Shown here in pieces: positions 52,552-60,642 of a stretch of 64,000 nucleotides of DNA. Source of the stretch: Halorientalis persicus. Lineage in GTDB: Archaea; Halobacteriota; Halobacteria; Halobacteriales; Haloarculaceae. The stretch covers positions 62,001-126,000 of the forward strand of contig NZ_FOCX01000013.1 of assembly GCF_900110215.1 (NCBI RefSeq), in the 5' to 3' direction. Position 1 is the first letter of the stretch; each line of letters starts with the position of its first letter. Under the pieces are notes generated by a model. It saw only the letters and a program-made list of their open reading frames with translations, was not told the origin of the DNA and did no database searches. Both the position numbers and the translations under genes were made by a program.

Positions 52552-53630
52552 TAGAACCTGATCGGGACGCGTTCGAACCCCCCTCGGACACCCCCGTGGT
52601 CGAGTTACGTGGGGTCTCCAAGTCGTTCTCGGTACGCAATTCGGTTCTGGAACGGCTCTCTGGCAGCGACTCGTCAGCAAAAGCGGTCTGTGACGTATCG
52701 CTGGTTGTTCACCCATGTGAGACCGTCGGCCTCGTCGGTGAGAGCGGCTGCGGGAAATCGACGCTCGCGAAGCTCGTCACCGGCCAGCTCACGCCGGATC
52801 GCGGACAGGTCCGTCTCGACGGCACTCGCGTCGGCGGGGTATCGGATCGCTCCGCCGGGCAGTGTCGACGAATCGGTGTCGTCTTTCAACACGCCGGAGA
52901 AAGTTTCGATCCGCGGTGGCCGGTCGGCCGGTCGCTCTCCGAGGCCAGACATGACGCCGACATGGGTTCGGAAAACGAACGCGGTCTCGGAGACATCGAG
53001 CAATTGTTGTGCAGCGTCGATCTCGGCCCGGAGATCGCCGACCGGTACCCTCGCGAGTTATCGGGTGGGCAAATCCAGCGCGTCGCGTTGGCCCGAGCTC
53101 TGGCACACAACCCTGACGTGATCGTCCTTGACGAACCGGTATCGGGGCTGGACGTGGCGACACAGGCGACGATCCTCGACCTGCTCGCCGACCTGCAGCA
53201 GAGGTTCGGTATCGGATATCTATTTATCTCTCACGACCTGGCTGTTGTACAGTATCTCGCAGATAGGATCGCTGTCATGTACGCCGGCGAAGTCGTCGAA
53301 GTCGGGCCAGCAGACGGACTGTTCGGGGATCCGAATCATCCATACACCGAAGCGTTACTTCAGGCGATTCCGAGTCCGGATCCGGGGGTGGCACCCCCGA
53401 CACCGCTCGACGGCGATCCACCCGATCCGACGGACAGACCGACCGGGTGTCCGTTCCACCCCCGCTGTCCCGCGGCGACGACAGAGTGTGCCGAGAGGCA
53501 TCCCGAGTTCGAGACAGTCGAGGGCACGCGAGTCCGGTGCTTTCACGCTCCGGAAGCCACGGGCGAGTGCGAGGAGGACCGATCGTACCAACCGAACCGC
53601 AGTACTCGATCATCACGAATTCATGACTGA
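52548..53630 (+). CDS. ABC ATPase, NikE/DppF family
   Basis: 360 aa from the ATG at 52548 that overlaps the upstream stop; the longer frame is non-native. Walker A GESGCGKST (about 64-72), Q-loop GVVFQHAGESFDPRWPVG, signature LSGGQIQRVALARAL, Walker B DVIVLDEPVSGLD, switch LFISHDLAVVQYLAD. C-terminal HPYTEALLQAIP and GCPFHPRCPAATTEC are the typical tail. It is the second ATPase of the importer. Its stop overlaps the start of the flavoprotein gene by 8 bases. Confidence 0.93.
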   Translation: MIEPDRDAFEPPSDTPVVELRGVSKSFSVRNSVLERLSGSDSSAKAVCDVSLVVHPCETVGLVGESGCGKSTLAKLVTGQLTPDRGQVRLDGTRVGGVSDRSAGQCRRIGVVFQHAGESFDPRWPVGRSLSEARHDADMGSENERGLGDIEQLLCSVDLGPEIADRYPRELSGGQIQRVALARALAHNPDVIVLDEPVSGLDVATQATILDLLADLQQRFGIGYLFISHDLAVVQYLADRIAVMYAGEVVEVGPADGLFGDPNHPYTEALLQAIPSPDPGVAPPTPLDGDPPDPTDRPTGCPFHPRCPAATTECAERHPEFETVEGTRVRCFHAPEATGECEEDRSYQPNRSTRSSRIHD

Positions 53631-54324
53631 GAGTTACGACATCGCAATCGTCGGCGGCGGTCCTGCAGGCTGTTCGGCTGGTGTGTTCTGTAGCCGGGCC
53701 GGACTCGACACCGTCGTCGTCACGAACGACCGATCGACGCTTCGAAAATCCGCCTTCGTCGAGAATTACCTGGGCTTTCCGCTCGGTATTGAACCGCGAG
53801 CGTTGCTCGAACTAGTCGAGACACACGCCCGAGAGGCGGGCTGTAGTCTCGTCAACGGCACAGTCAAATCTGCGGAGACCGACGGTAATGGAATCGTTCT
53901 CCACCTCGGCGAGCGCTCAATCTTGGCTGAGCGAATTCTCGCTGCCTCGTGGTCGGACAGCACATATCTCAACGAATTAGGGGTACGAACCGAAACGGAG
54001 TCGTCTGGTTCCGTTTCCGTGGTCCAGACCGACGAACGCGGGGAGACGAACGTCGACGATGTATACGCCGCTGGTCGGCTCACAGACACCCATCATCAGG
54101 CAATCGTCAACGCAGGGGACGGTGCCCGTGTCGCACTCGAAATCATCGAAGAACTGGACACGGAGTTCTACAACGACTGGATCGCTCTAGAGGGCTACTA
54201 CGAGTCCTACGACCGCGAGGTCCCGGTGGGTGTCAAGGAGATTGACCACGACGAACGGCGAAACCGTATCGAGCGTGCGACCGACTTCATGTCGTCCTTT
54301 TTCGAAACTGATCGATCGGAGTAG
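53623..54324 (+). CDS. FAD-only thioredoxin-reductase-like flavoprotein
   Basis: 233 aa, about 80 residues shorter than thioredoxin reductases. The FAD-binding start is DIAIVGGGPAGCSAGVFCSRAGL (6-28 in outline) and the C-terminal FAD motif is TNVDDVYAAGRLTDTHHQAIVNAGDGA in outline (about 145-171). The NADPH-binding domain and its CxxC are missing; the chain passes directly from the first FAD half (about residue 105) to the second. So it cannot use NADPH like the normal enzyme. It overlaps the last ABC ATPase gene, suggesting a role in reducing or modifying the imported ligand; inferred. Confidence 0.7.
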   Translation: MTESYDIAIVGGGPAGCSAGVFCSRAGLDTVVVTNDRSTLRKSAFVENYLGFPLGIEPRALLELVETHAREAGCSLVNGTVKSAETDGNGIVLHLGERSILAERILAASWSDSTYLNELGVRTETESSGSVSVVQTDERGETNVDDVYAAGRLTDTHHQAIVNAGDGARVALEIIEELDTEFYNDWIALEGYYESYDREVPVGVKEIDHDERRNRIERATDFMSSFFETDRSE

Positions 54325-54401
54325 CGGTCCGAGACCGATGCCGCCGTCATCGATCTTTCCGTCAGGGTTTCGCAGGAGGATCGCTCACCGCTCGTCGTTG
54401 A

Positions 54402-55679
54402 TCAGTCGTCTGCGAGCGACCGTCCGGGCGTCGATCGACCGTACTCATCCCCTTTCCCGCCATCGAATGTGGTGGCGATCCGCTCGCCAGCGCGCTTCGC
54501 GCCGACGACGTTGCGCGCGAGCGGACCGACTGTTCCCTCAGCGAGGGCACCGGTCACGTAGACCTGGGAACCTTCTCCCTCCCGACGTTGCCAGGCCAGC
54601 GTCTCGTCGTTGAGGACCGGCACGTTGCAATAGCCACGTTCGAGATCAAGCCAAGAGGCGATACGGGCAGCCATCGGTGAGTCGAACGGCGACTCGAATC
54701 CGGTCGCGAGGAGGATGCGTGCGACAGTTCGACTGGTCCCATCGCCGAACCGCACGAGCAGTCCGTCAGTGACCGGTGCGACCGTTTCGATAGTGCCATG
54801 TCGGCAGTCGAGGTGGGTATGCCGTTCGAGATCCTTGATCTCGTCGAACAGATACGGCGGTATCGTGCCGTCGTTCCGTGCCTGCTGTACGGTTCGGTAG
54901 CGTCGTTCAGAGCCGGGTGGATAACAGTGCAGCTCACGTTCGACGTGTCGCCAGTTGATCCAGCACGGATTTGCTTCCGATTCGGCTGTCTCGATCGGCG
55001 TTCGATGACAGAGCGTTACGGAACCGCCCCGCTCGGCGAGCGTAGCCACGACCTGCCCTGCTGTAATCCCACCACCGACGACGAGTGACTCTCCGGATGC
55101 CGTAGTTTCTGTGGGTGAGAACGACTCGTTCCAGACGTGCTGGATTCGTTCGTTGTCCGAGATTGGGTCGGCCCACGTCGGCCAGGTATACTCGCCCCCC
55201 ATCCCGATAGCCAAGACCAAAGACCCAGCGTCGAAGGAACCGCCCGTCGTCTCGACCGTGACGCCGTCATCCCGTCGAGTCACGTTCGTCATCCGCGCTT
55301 CGACGACCGACTCCGTGAGATTGTGCTGATCCACGACAAACTGTGCGTGGTCGAGGAACAGTGACAGCGTCGGTCGTGGCGGGTAGTTCCTGGTCGGGAC
55401 GAGTTCGTGTTCTCGGTCGCGCCCCTCGGCGAACGACTCGAGACTGAACGGTTCCGGTGAGACGTGCTGGACGAACGTCGAACGTAGTGTTTCCATCCCG
55501 CACCGTCGAGCCTTCGCCTCGAAGGCTGCGAGCGGTTCCCCGTGTTCGTCGACGATGCGGATGTCGTCCGTCGTCAGGTCAGTCTCGGCGAGCAGGCGGA
55601 CGGCGAGGGTCGTCCCGTGGATGCCACAGCCGACAATGACGACAGCAGTGTCGCGGTGGGTCTCACCGTCGTTCGTCAT
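54402..55679 (-). CDS. SidA/lysine-N-hydroxylase-like FAD oxidoreductase
   Basis: 425 aa from the ATG at 55679, which overlaps the permease gene. FAD-binding VVIVGCGIHGTTLAVRLL (about 14-31), the family region CGMETLRSTFVQHVSPEPFSLESF, a second dinucleotide motif LVVGGGITAGQVVATLAERG (about 200-219), and C-terminal RILLATGFESPFDSP. This looks like the flavin monooxygenase superfamily of SidA/IucD/PvdA N-hydroxylases and related FAD/NAD(P)-binding proteins. The substrate is unknown. It ends the zinc-transport operon, so a function in metallophore or metal-related chemistry is a reasonable but untested inference. Confidence 0.65.
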   Translation of the reverse strand: MTNDGETHRDTAVVIVGCGIHGTTLAVRLLAETDLTTDDIRIVDEHGEPLAAFEAKARRCGMETLRSTFVQHVSPEPFSLESFAEGRDREHELVPTRNYPPRPTLSLFLDHAQFVVDQHNLTESVVEARMTNVTRRDDGVTVETTGGSFDAGSLVLAIGMGGEYTWPTWADPISDNERIQHVWNESFSPTETTASGESLVVGGGITAGQVVATLAERGGSVTLCHRTPIETAESEANPCWINWRHVERELHCYPPGSERRYRTVQQARNDGTIPPYLFDEIKDLERHTHLDCRHGTIETVAPVTDGLLVRFGDGTSRTVARILLATGFESPFDSPMAARIASWLDLERGYCNVPVLNDETLAWQRREGEGSQVYVTGALAEGTVGPLARNVVGAKRAGERIATTFDGGKGDEYGRSTPGRSLADD

Positions 55680-56706
55680 CGGACCCTCCATCGGCTTTCG
55701 GTTCGCCAGTGGCGTCGCCGTGAGTCCGGTCGGACAGCTTGTTGAGACGCCACCGGCCGGTTCTGTGCTGCATTCGCGTCGGAACTCCGAGCCGCCGATA
55801 CACCAGAGACAGCACGTAGAGCCCGATTCCGGTGAGGACGATAGTGCCGCCCGCTGCGAGTCCGTACTGATAGGAGAGCGTCACGCCCGTGACGACGGTG
55901 ATTTCGGCCACGAGGACGCCCGCGAGAAGGGAGCGCTTGAAACTGCGCGACCCGTCGGCAGTCGCGACTGGAATGACGAGCAGTGCGGCGACGAGGATGA
56001 CACCCATGACCTGCATCGCGCTGACGACGACGAGCGCGGTCAGGACGACCATCAATCGGTTGTACCAGGTGACGCTGATACCCGCTGCCCGTGCTGCTGT
56101 GGCGTCGAAGGTGACGTACAGCAGCGGTCGGTAGGCGACCGCAACCGCGGCCGACACGAGTCCGGTCATGAAGACCAGGAGACCGACGCTGGCTTTGGAG
56201 ACCGTTGCGAGCGAGCCGAAGAGGTACGCGTCGATACCGACTGCAATGCCACCGTCGGTCGCCGTGATGAGCACGCTCCCCAGCGCGAAGCCGCCGGTCA
56301 GCACCATCGCTAGCGAGGTGTCCGTCGAGACGTCGCCGTACTGGACGAGCAGTTCCACGAGCAACGCCGTGCCGACGGCAACGACGAGCGCGCTGTGAAT
56401 CGGTGCGAGCGACAGCGAGAGGGCGTTGTTGACGAACAGCCCCACGGCAACGCCGGCGAAGGCCGTGTGCGCGAGTGTGTCCGCGATCATCGACATCTCT
56501 CGGTGGACGAGGAACGTGCCGACGAGCGGACCGATGATCCCGATACAGATTGCGGCCAGATAGGCACGCTGCATGAAGGCGAACTCGAGTGCCGGCATCC
56601 CGAGCACTCTCGCAAGCACTTCCATGAACGCACCGTAGAGATCATCGAGGAACCAGTCGAACGGGGCGAACGCGAACAGCGTCAGCGGAGCGGTAGTTCC
56701 GAACAT
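55663..56706 (-). CDS. znuB: Zinc/manganese ABC permease (ZnuB family)
   Basis: 347 aa from the ATG at 56706; the longer frame lies antisense to the ATPase and is rejected. About nine transmembrane helices of the ABC-3 family: FMQRAYLAAICIGIIGPLVGTFLVHREMSMIADTLAHTAFAGVA in outline (about 41-85, with the conserved HREMSMIADTLAH region), and DATAARAAGISVTWYNRLM plus VMGVILVAALLVIPVATA. The 60-residue C-terminal tail is hydrophilic. Forms the pore of the zinc importer with ZnuA and ZnuC; manganese or iron cannot be excluded. Confidence 0.9.
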   Translation of the reverse strand: MFGTTAPLTLFAFAPFDWFLDDLYGAFMEVLARVLGMPALEFAFMQRAYLAAICIGIIGPLVGTFLVHREMSMIADTLAHTAFAGVAVGLFVNNALSLSLAPIHSALVVAVGTALLVELLVQYGDVSTDTSLAMVLTGGFALGSVLITATDGGIAVGIDAYLFGSLATVSKASVGLLVFMTGLVSAAVAVAYRPLLYVTFDATAARAAGISVTWYNRLMVVLTALVVVSAMQVMGVILVAALLVIPVATADGSRSFKRSLLAGVLVAEITVVTGVTLSYQYGLAAGGTIVLTGIGLYVLSLVYRRLGVPTRMQHRTGRWRLNKLSDRTHGDATGEPKADGGSDDERR

Positions 56707-56707
56707 A

Positions 56708-57475
56708 TCAGTGATCGTGTTCCAGCACGGCCTGTTCGGCCCCATAGGCGTCGGCCAGGGCGTTCGTCTCGACGAACGTCTCGGGGTCGCCATCGAAGTA
56801 CAGCTCCCGATTGATGCAGACGATCTCAGTCGCGTGGTTGGTGACGACACCGATGTCGTGCTCGATGAGGATGATGGTGATCCCAGTCGCGTTCAGGTCG
56901 TGCAGGAGGTCGTAGAAGGCTTCACGTGACTCGGCGTCGACGCCGACCGTCGGCTCGTCGAGGACGAGCAGGTCCGCCTCTGCAGCCAGCGCGCGAGCGA
57001 TGAACACCCGCTGTCGCTGCCCACCGGACAGCCGGCTCACTCGGCGATCTATCAGTTCGGTTAGATCAACGCGTTCGAGCGCGTTGTCGATCGCTCGTCG
57101 GTCCGTCTCCGAGAAGCGACCGACGAGCCGGTGGGGGTACCGACCCATCGTGACAGCTTCGCGGACAGTGACTGGCATACGACCGGCCGCTTTCGTCGCG
57201 TGCTGGGCAACGTAGGCGACCCGTTCGCCGTCGTCGAACGCGTGTGCCGGCTCGCCGAACAGCCGAACCGCTCCGCTGTCTGGACGGCGCAGTCCGAGCA
57301 TGAGTTCGACCAGCGTCGTCTTTCCCGACCCGTTCGGGCCGACGAGGCCGAGAAACGCGCCCGGCTCGATTTCGAGAGAGACGTCGTCGACCACGGGACG
57401 GTCGGCGAAGGCAAAGGACGCGTTCTCGACGGTCACGACTGCCTCCGAAACCGTCTCGACCGTTGTACCGTTCAT
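56708..57475 (-). CDS. znuC: Zinc/manganese ABC ATPase (ZnuC family)
   Basis: 255 aa from the ATG at 57475. Walker A GPNGSGKT (about 46-53), Q-loop VAYVAQHATKAAGRMPVTV, signature LSGGQRQRVFIARALA, Walker B DLLVLDEPTVGVD and switch ILIEHDIGVVTNHATEIVCINRELYF in outline. The ALERVDLTELIDRRV region is typical of metal ABC ATPases. Lies one base from znuB and overlaps the small DUF7511-like gene, so all are in one operon. Confidence 0.92.
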   Translation of the reverse strand: MNGTTVETVSEAVVTVENASFAFADRPVVDDVSLEIEPGAFLGLVGPNGSGKTTLVELMLGLRRPDSGAVRLFGEPAHAFDDGERVAYVAQHATKAAGRMPVTVREAVTMGRYPHRLVGRFSETDRRAIDNALERVDLTELIDRRVSRLSGGQRQRVFIARALAAEADLLVLDEPTVGVDAESREAFYDLLHDLNATGITIILIEHDIGVVTNHATEIVCINRELYFDGDPETFVETNALADAYGAEQAVLEHDH

Positions 57476-57693
57476 CGCCACTCCCCGAGGTCGGCGAAAT
57501 CCGTCACGTCGGCCGTCAGCCACTGCGCCAGCAACGAAATCTCGTCCACGTCCGACGGATAGATCGTTCTCCGGGGTGGCCCGTCTTTGGAATCGACGAC
57601 AGCCGACGCCAGTTGCGGTGGCTGGTCACAGTCACGACTGACGACCCAGTCCGGGTCAGTCTCACGTCGATGCGACTCGCACTCACTCGTCAT
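57472..57693 (-). CDS. DUF7511-like small protein
   Basis: 73 aa, overlapping znuA by 4 bases and znuC by 4. Pattern RRTIYPSDVDEISLLAQWLTADVTDFADLGEWR in outline (about 41-73): a Tyr-Pro-x-Asp start, TAD and a closing FADL-x-x-WR. This matches a small haloarchaeal domain of unknown function (DUF7511-like). It is usually a stand-alone protein; here it is wedged between the binding protein and the ATPase of the zinc importer, so it may tune their expression or assembly. Confidence 0.65.
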   Translation of the reverse strand: MTSECESHRRETDPDWVVSRDCDQPPQLASAVVDSKDGPPRRTIYPSDVDEISLLAQWLTADVTDFADLGEWR

Positions 57694-59189
57694 CGTGCGT
57701 CGAGTGCCTGCTCCAGGGTGGGGAGGTTGACGTTCTCCATGACCTCGACGTACCCCCAGCCTTCGTCAGCCCACTCCTGGGTCTGTCCTGGAATCGGGGT
57801 CAGCGGGAGTACCTCTTGGGCGTCCGTTTCTGCGACGAGTTGGTTGGCAGCCGTCTGACTTTCCAGCGGGTCCGCACAGACGTACTGGAGATCGTGCTCG
57901 TCGATGAGTTGCTGTGCCTGCTCGATGTCCTCCAGCGTCGGCTCGTCGTCCGGCGAGACGCTCGTCAGCGTCTTGGCCTCGAACCCGTAGCGAGCGCCGA
58001 GATAGCCGAAGGCGTTGTGCCCTGCGACGAAGACGACGTCCTTCGAGGCCCCGTCGAGACTGCTCTGCATCGAACTGTGTAGGTCGTCGAGTTCCTGCTT
58101 GTACGCGCTGGCGTTGCTCTCGTACGTGGACGAGTTCCCGCTATCGACGTTCGCAAAGCCCTGCTGAATGTTGTCGACGGCCGTCTTCGCCCGAACCGGG
58201 TCGATCCAGAAGTGCGGATCCATCCCGCCCGAGTGGTCGTGGCCGTGTTCGCCGTCGTGGTCGCCCTCACTCTCGTGTTCTCCTTCGGTTTCGTGGCCGC
58301 CTTCGCCTTCGTGGCCGTGGTCGCCCTCGTGCTCGTGTCCACCAGCTATTTCAGTCACTTCTGGCGAGACCGACGTGCCACTCTCGTTTGACAGCGTCGC
58401 GCTGAACTCCGAGGGAACGTGCTGGGCGAACAGCACGTAGTGTCCGTCTGACTCGATCTGGAGACGGTAGTTCGTCGTCCCGCTCTCGGCGAACTGGAGC
58501 GTGTAGAGCGACTCCGAGGACGGCGTGAGTGTCCCTTCAGCTTCGACCGGCGTGTGTGCGTCGTGACCGCTCTCGTACAGCGAGTGTGCAGTTTCTTCGA
58601 CGTGGTGGATGCCGTGGTCGCCACCCTCATCGGTCGCGAGGACGGCAAGGTGCATCCGTGGATCCGGCCCCTGCTCGAACTCGTAGGTGTACGTTCCGGC
58701 GTCCAGGTGATACAGGCCAGCCCACTCCCACGGGGGCGAGCCGCCGTGTCCGCTCTCGTCACTGTGTTCGTCTTCGCCTTCGTGGCCGTGCTCTTCTTCG
58801 TGAGCGTGCCCGGCCTCGCGAAGGTCGACACCGGCACTGGCGTTCACGAGGGCGACGTCGGCGTCGTCGGATTTGATCGTCTCGACGATGTCGTCGGCCC
58901 ACGGCTGGAAGCCCTCCATCCCGTGAACGAACAGGTCCGATTTCAGGACGGTCTGTTGCACTTTCGGCCCCGGTTCCCAGCCGTGGCCGTGCTGGCCCAC
59001 CGGAACGAGCGTCTCGCCAGTCGCTGTGTCGCCTGCGACCTTCGAGGCGAAATCACCGAAGACGAAAAACGACGCCTGGGCAGTCGTCCCGCTGGATTCG
59101 TTGCCGCCCCCCAGACAGCCAGCGAGGGCACTTGCAGCGACTGCTCCGATTCCACCAGTAACGAATCGTCGGCGTGTATGTTCTGCCAT
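57690..59189 (-). CDS. znuA: Zinc ABC binding lipoprotein (ZnuA) with inserted domain
   Basis: 499 aa from the ATG at 59189, far longer than the usual 300. Tat-lipoprotein signal TRRRFVTGGIGAVAASALAGCLGG with lipobox Cys25. The ZnuA core gives GWEPGPKVQQTVLKSDLFVHG, MDPHFWIDPVRAKTAVDNIQ (about 323-342), VFVAGHNAFGYLGARYG and LPLTPIPGQTQE. Two His/Glu/Gly-rich stretches (about 128-149 and 285-320) surround an inserted beta-rich domain (about 150-283; WEWAGLYHLDAGTYTYEF, GGDHGIHHVEETAHSLYE, SDGHYVLFAQHVPSEF). The His runs would buffer Zn(II). Operator-like palindrome immediately upstream. Confidence 0.9.
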   Translation of the reverse strand: MAEHTRRRFVTGGIGAVAASALAGCLGGGNESSGTTAQASFFVFGDFASKVAGDTATGETLVPVGQHGHGWEPGPKVQQTVLKSDLFVHGMEGFQPWADDIVETIKSDDADVALVNASAGVDLREAGHAHEEEHGHEGEDEHSDESGHGGSPPWEWAGLYHLDAGTYTYEFEQGPDPRMHLAVLATDEGGDHGIHHVEETAHSLYESGHDAHTPVEAEGTLTPSSESLYTLQFAESGTTNYRLQIESDGHYVLFAQHVPSEFSATLSNESGTSVSPEVTEIAGGHEHEGDHGHEGEGGHETEGEHESEGDHDGEHGHDHSGGMDPHFWIDPVRAKTAVDNIQQGFANVDSGNSSTYESNASAYKQELDDLHSSMQSSLDGASKDVVFVAGHNAFGYLGARYGFEAKTLTSVSPDDEPTLEDIEQAQQLIDEHDLQYVCADPLESQTAANQLVAETDAQEVLPLTPIPGQTQEWADEGWGYVEVMENVNLPTLEQALDAR

Positions 59190-59192
59190 CAA

Positions 59193-59220
59193 TTATTACC
59201 GATAGTCGACTAGGTAATAA
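59193..59220 (-). promoter_or_regulatory. Candidate operator of the znu operon
   Basis: ttattacc (59193-59200) and ggtaataa (59213-59220) make a perfect 8-bp inverted repeat, 12-base spacer, ending 4 bases from the znuA start. A regulator here would block transcription start. Further AT-rich sequence with ttaataac follows at 59246. Confidence 0.6.
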
Positions 59221-59491
59221 GAGCTATGATTTTTAGAAGCAATCTTAATAACAATATTTTTACTACATGGTGAGATCGATCAGAGAGTCTCGCCTGCACC
59301 AGTGAAACAGCTAAAAATCAGCTGCTATTGGCACTCACCATTGTACTAGGTGCAGAGGATGGCGTCAGTACACTCAGTTCGGTTCTTCCAGCTATTCGCT
59401 AGTCACCGTCTCCGAAATATGAATAGAGATATCCCGGTCGTTGTGGCTCTGTGACGGAACTTGGTGGACTACTCTTCTCCCCCCGCTGAGC
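59221..59491. other. znuA upstream region
   Basis: About 270 bases with no coding frame that looks real. AT-rich at 59221-59270, which should contain the znuA promoter (minus strand). Confidence 0.4.
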
Positions 59492-59722
59492 TTAGTCTTC
59501 CAGTCCGAAATCTGCGAGCGAATGTGTATGATGCCAGAAAGCCACTACCTCATCAACATCGAACGTGAGGACACCGTCAGTCAACTGGATTGTAATGACA
59601 CCGTCCTCAATCGCCGTATCGTGGAGGTGCATCTCCAATGGTTCATCGAATTCCGAGACTGCGATCATCAGTTCACCTTTCGCTTCGAGTTCCGATTGGA
59701 GTTCTGCTGTTTCTACTACCAT
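59492..59722 (-). CDS. Small acidic haloarchaeal protein
   Basis: 76 aa: MVVETAELQSELEAKGEL, MIAVSEFDEPLEMHLHDTAIEDG, VITIQLTDGVLTFDVDEVVAFWHHTHSL, ADFGLED in outline. It reads as a compact mixed beta protein with a central Leu/His patch; the HHTH segment (about 64-67) could bind a metal. A TATA-like attttta/ttattcgg lies about 30 bases upstream. The 224 bases to the next operon hold no gene. No family is recognised. Confidence 0.55.
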   Translation of the reverse strand: MVVETAELQSELEAKGELMIAVSEFDEPLEMHLHDTAIEDGVITIQLTDGVLTFDVDEVVAFWHHTHSLADFGLED

Positions 59723-59946
59723 CGCATATAGGAATACGATTTACCGAATAATAAAAATATGTTTTTCTTCCCAGAGTCCTGTTTTCGTCAAAACAATTTA
59801 GTCCGTGGAATACGCTTTGATCCCAACGAACAATATTCAATGCACTGAATAAATACCTCATTTTCGCCATCTTTGGCAAGGGCTACTTCGAGAAATACTC
59901 GATAACACTCGCTGCAAGGCCGAAAACAAGCGACTCGATACGCCGG

Positions 59947-60639
59947 TTAGGCCAATTCGGAAAACGGTGAGTCGTCGGCTGTCTGGTCTGCGTCGGATCG
60001 AACCGCGTACGCAAGCGTGTAGTAATCTCGTTCGCCGAGTTCGTCCGGATCGTCAGTGATGAGTGGGTCCTCATCGTCCATGAACAGTCGCCGTCCGAAC
60101 GTCACGTCGTAGCCCGCGGCGGTGAGTTTCTCGTGGGTCGTCGGCACGTCGGTGACTTTGAACAGGATCATGCGTTCGGGACCAGTCGGCGCAGCGCCGT
60201 CAGCAGCCTCACGCAGACAGAGTTCCTCGCCGGCCTCGATATCGACGCCGAAGACCGAGGCGAACGCCGTCACCGAACTGACGCCCGGAACGACTTCGAC
60301 ATCGACATCCGAATGCTTGCGTTCCAGCGTCCGGCGAAGGTGCCCAAACGTCGAGTAGATACAGGGGTCACCGAGCGTCACGAACGCCGCATCGGCGTCG
60401 AGCGCAGTCGGCGCGACAGCGTCAGCCGCCTCTCGCCATGCACGCCGGAGTTCCTCGGGATCGCGCGTCATAGGGAAGTCCAGATCACCGAGTTTGGATT
60501 CTGCGACGTACTCCCGAGCGACTCGCCGGGAGAGTCGTCCGGGCGTGTACACGACCGCGACATCTTCGAGCACGCGCTTGCCCCGAACGGTGAGCAGGTC
60601 CGCTGCACCGGGACCGAGGCCGATACCGTACAGCGTCAT
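59947..60639 (-). CDS. cbiL: Precorrin-2 C20-methyltransferase
   Basis: 230 aa. SAM-dependent tetrapyrrole methylase: MTLYGIGLGPGAADLLTVRG (1-20), VVYTPGRLSR, VTLGDPCIYSTFGHL (about 87-101, the family GDPxxYS motif), VVPGVSSVTAFAS and ILFKVTDVPTTHEKL. This step adds the C20 methyl in anaerobic cobalamin synthesis. It is the last gene of a five-gene run with an IscU-like scaffold, MoaB-like protein and two COG0523 GTPases. Finding it beside cobalt uptake genes supports cobalamin formation; other cob genes are not in the window. Confidence 0.88.
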   Translation of the reverse strand: MTLYGIGLGPGAADLLTVRGKRVLEDVAVVYTPGRLSRRVAREYVAESKLGDLDFPMTRDPEELRRAWREAADAVAPTALDADAAFVTLGDPCIYSTFGHLRRTLERKHSDVDVEVVPGVSSVTAFASVFGVDIEAGEELCLREAADGAAPTGPERMILFKVTDVPTTHEKLTAAGYDVTFGRRLFMDDEDPLITDDPDELGERDYYTLAYAVRSDADQTADDSPFSELA

Positions 60640-60642
60640 CGG

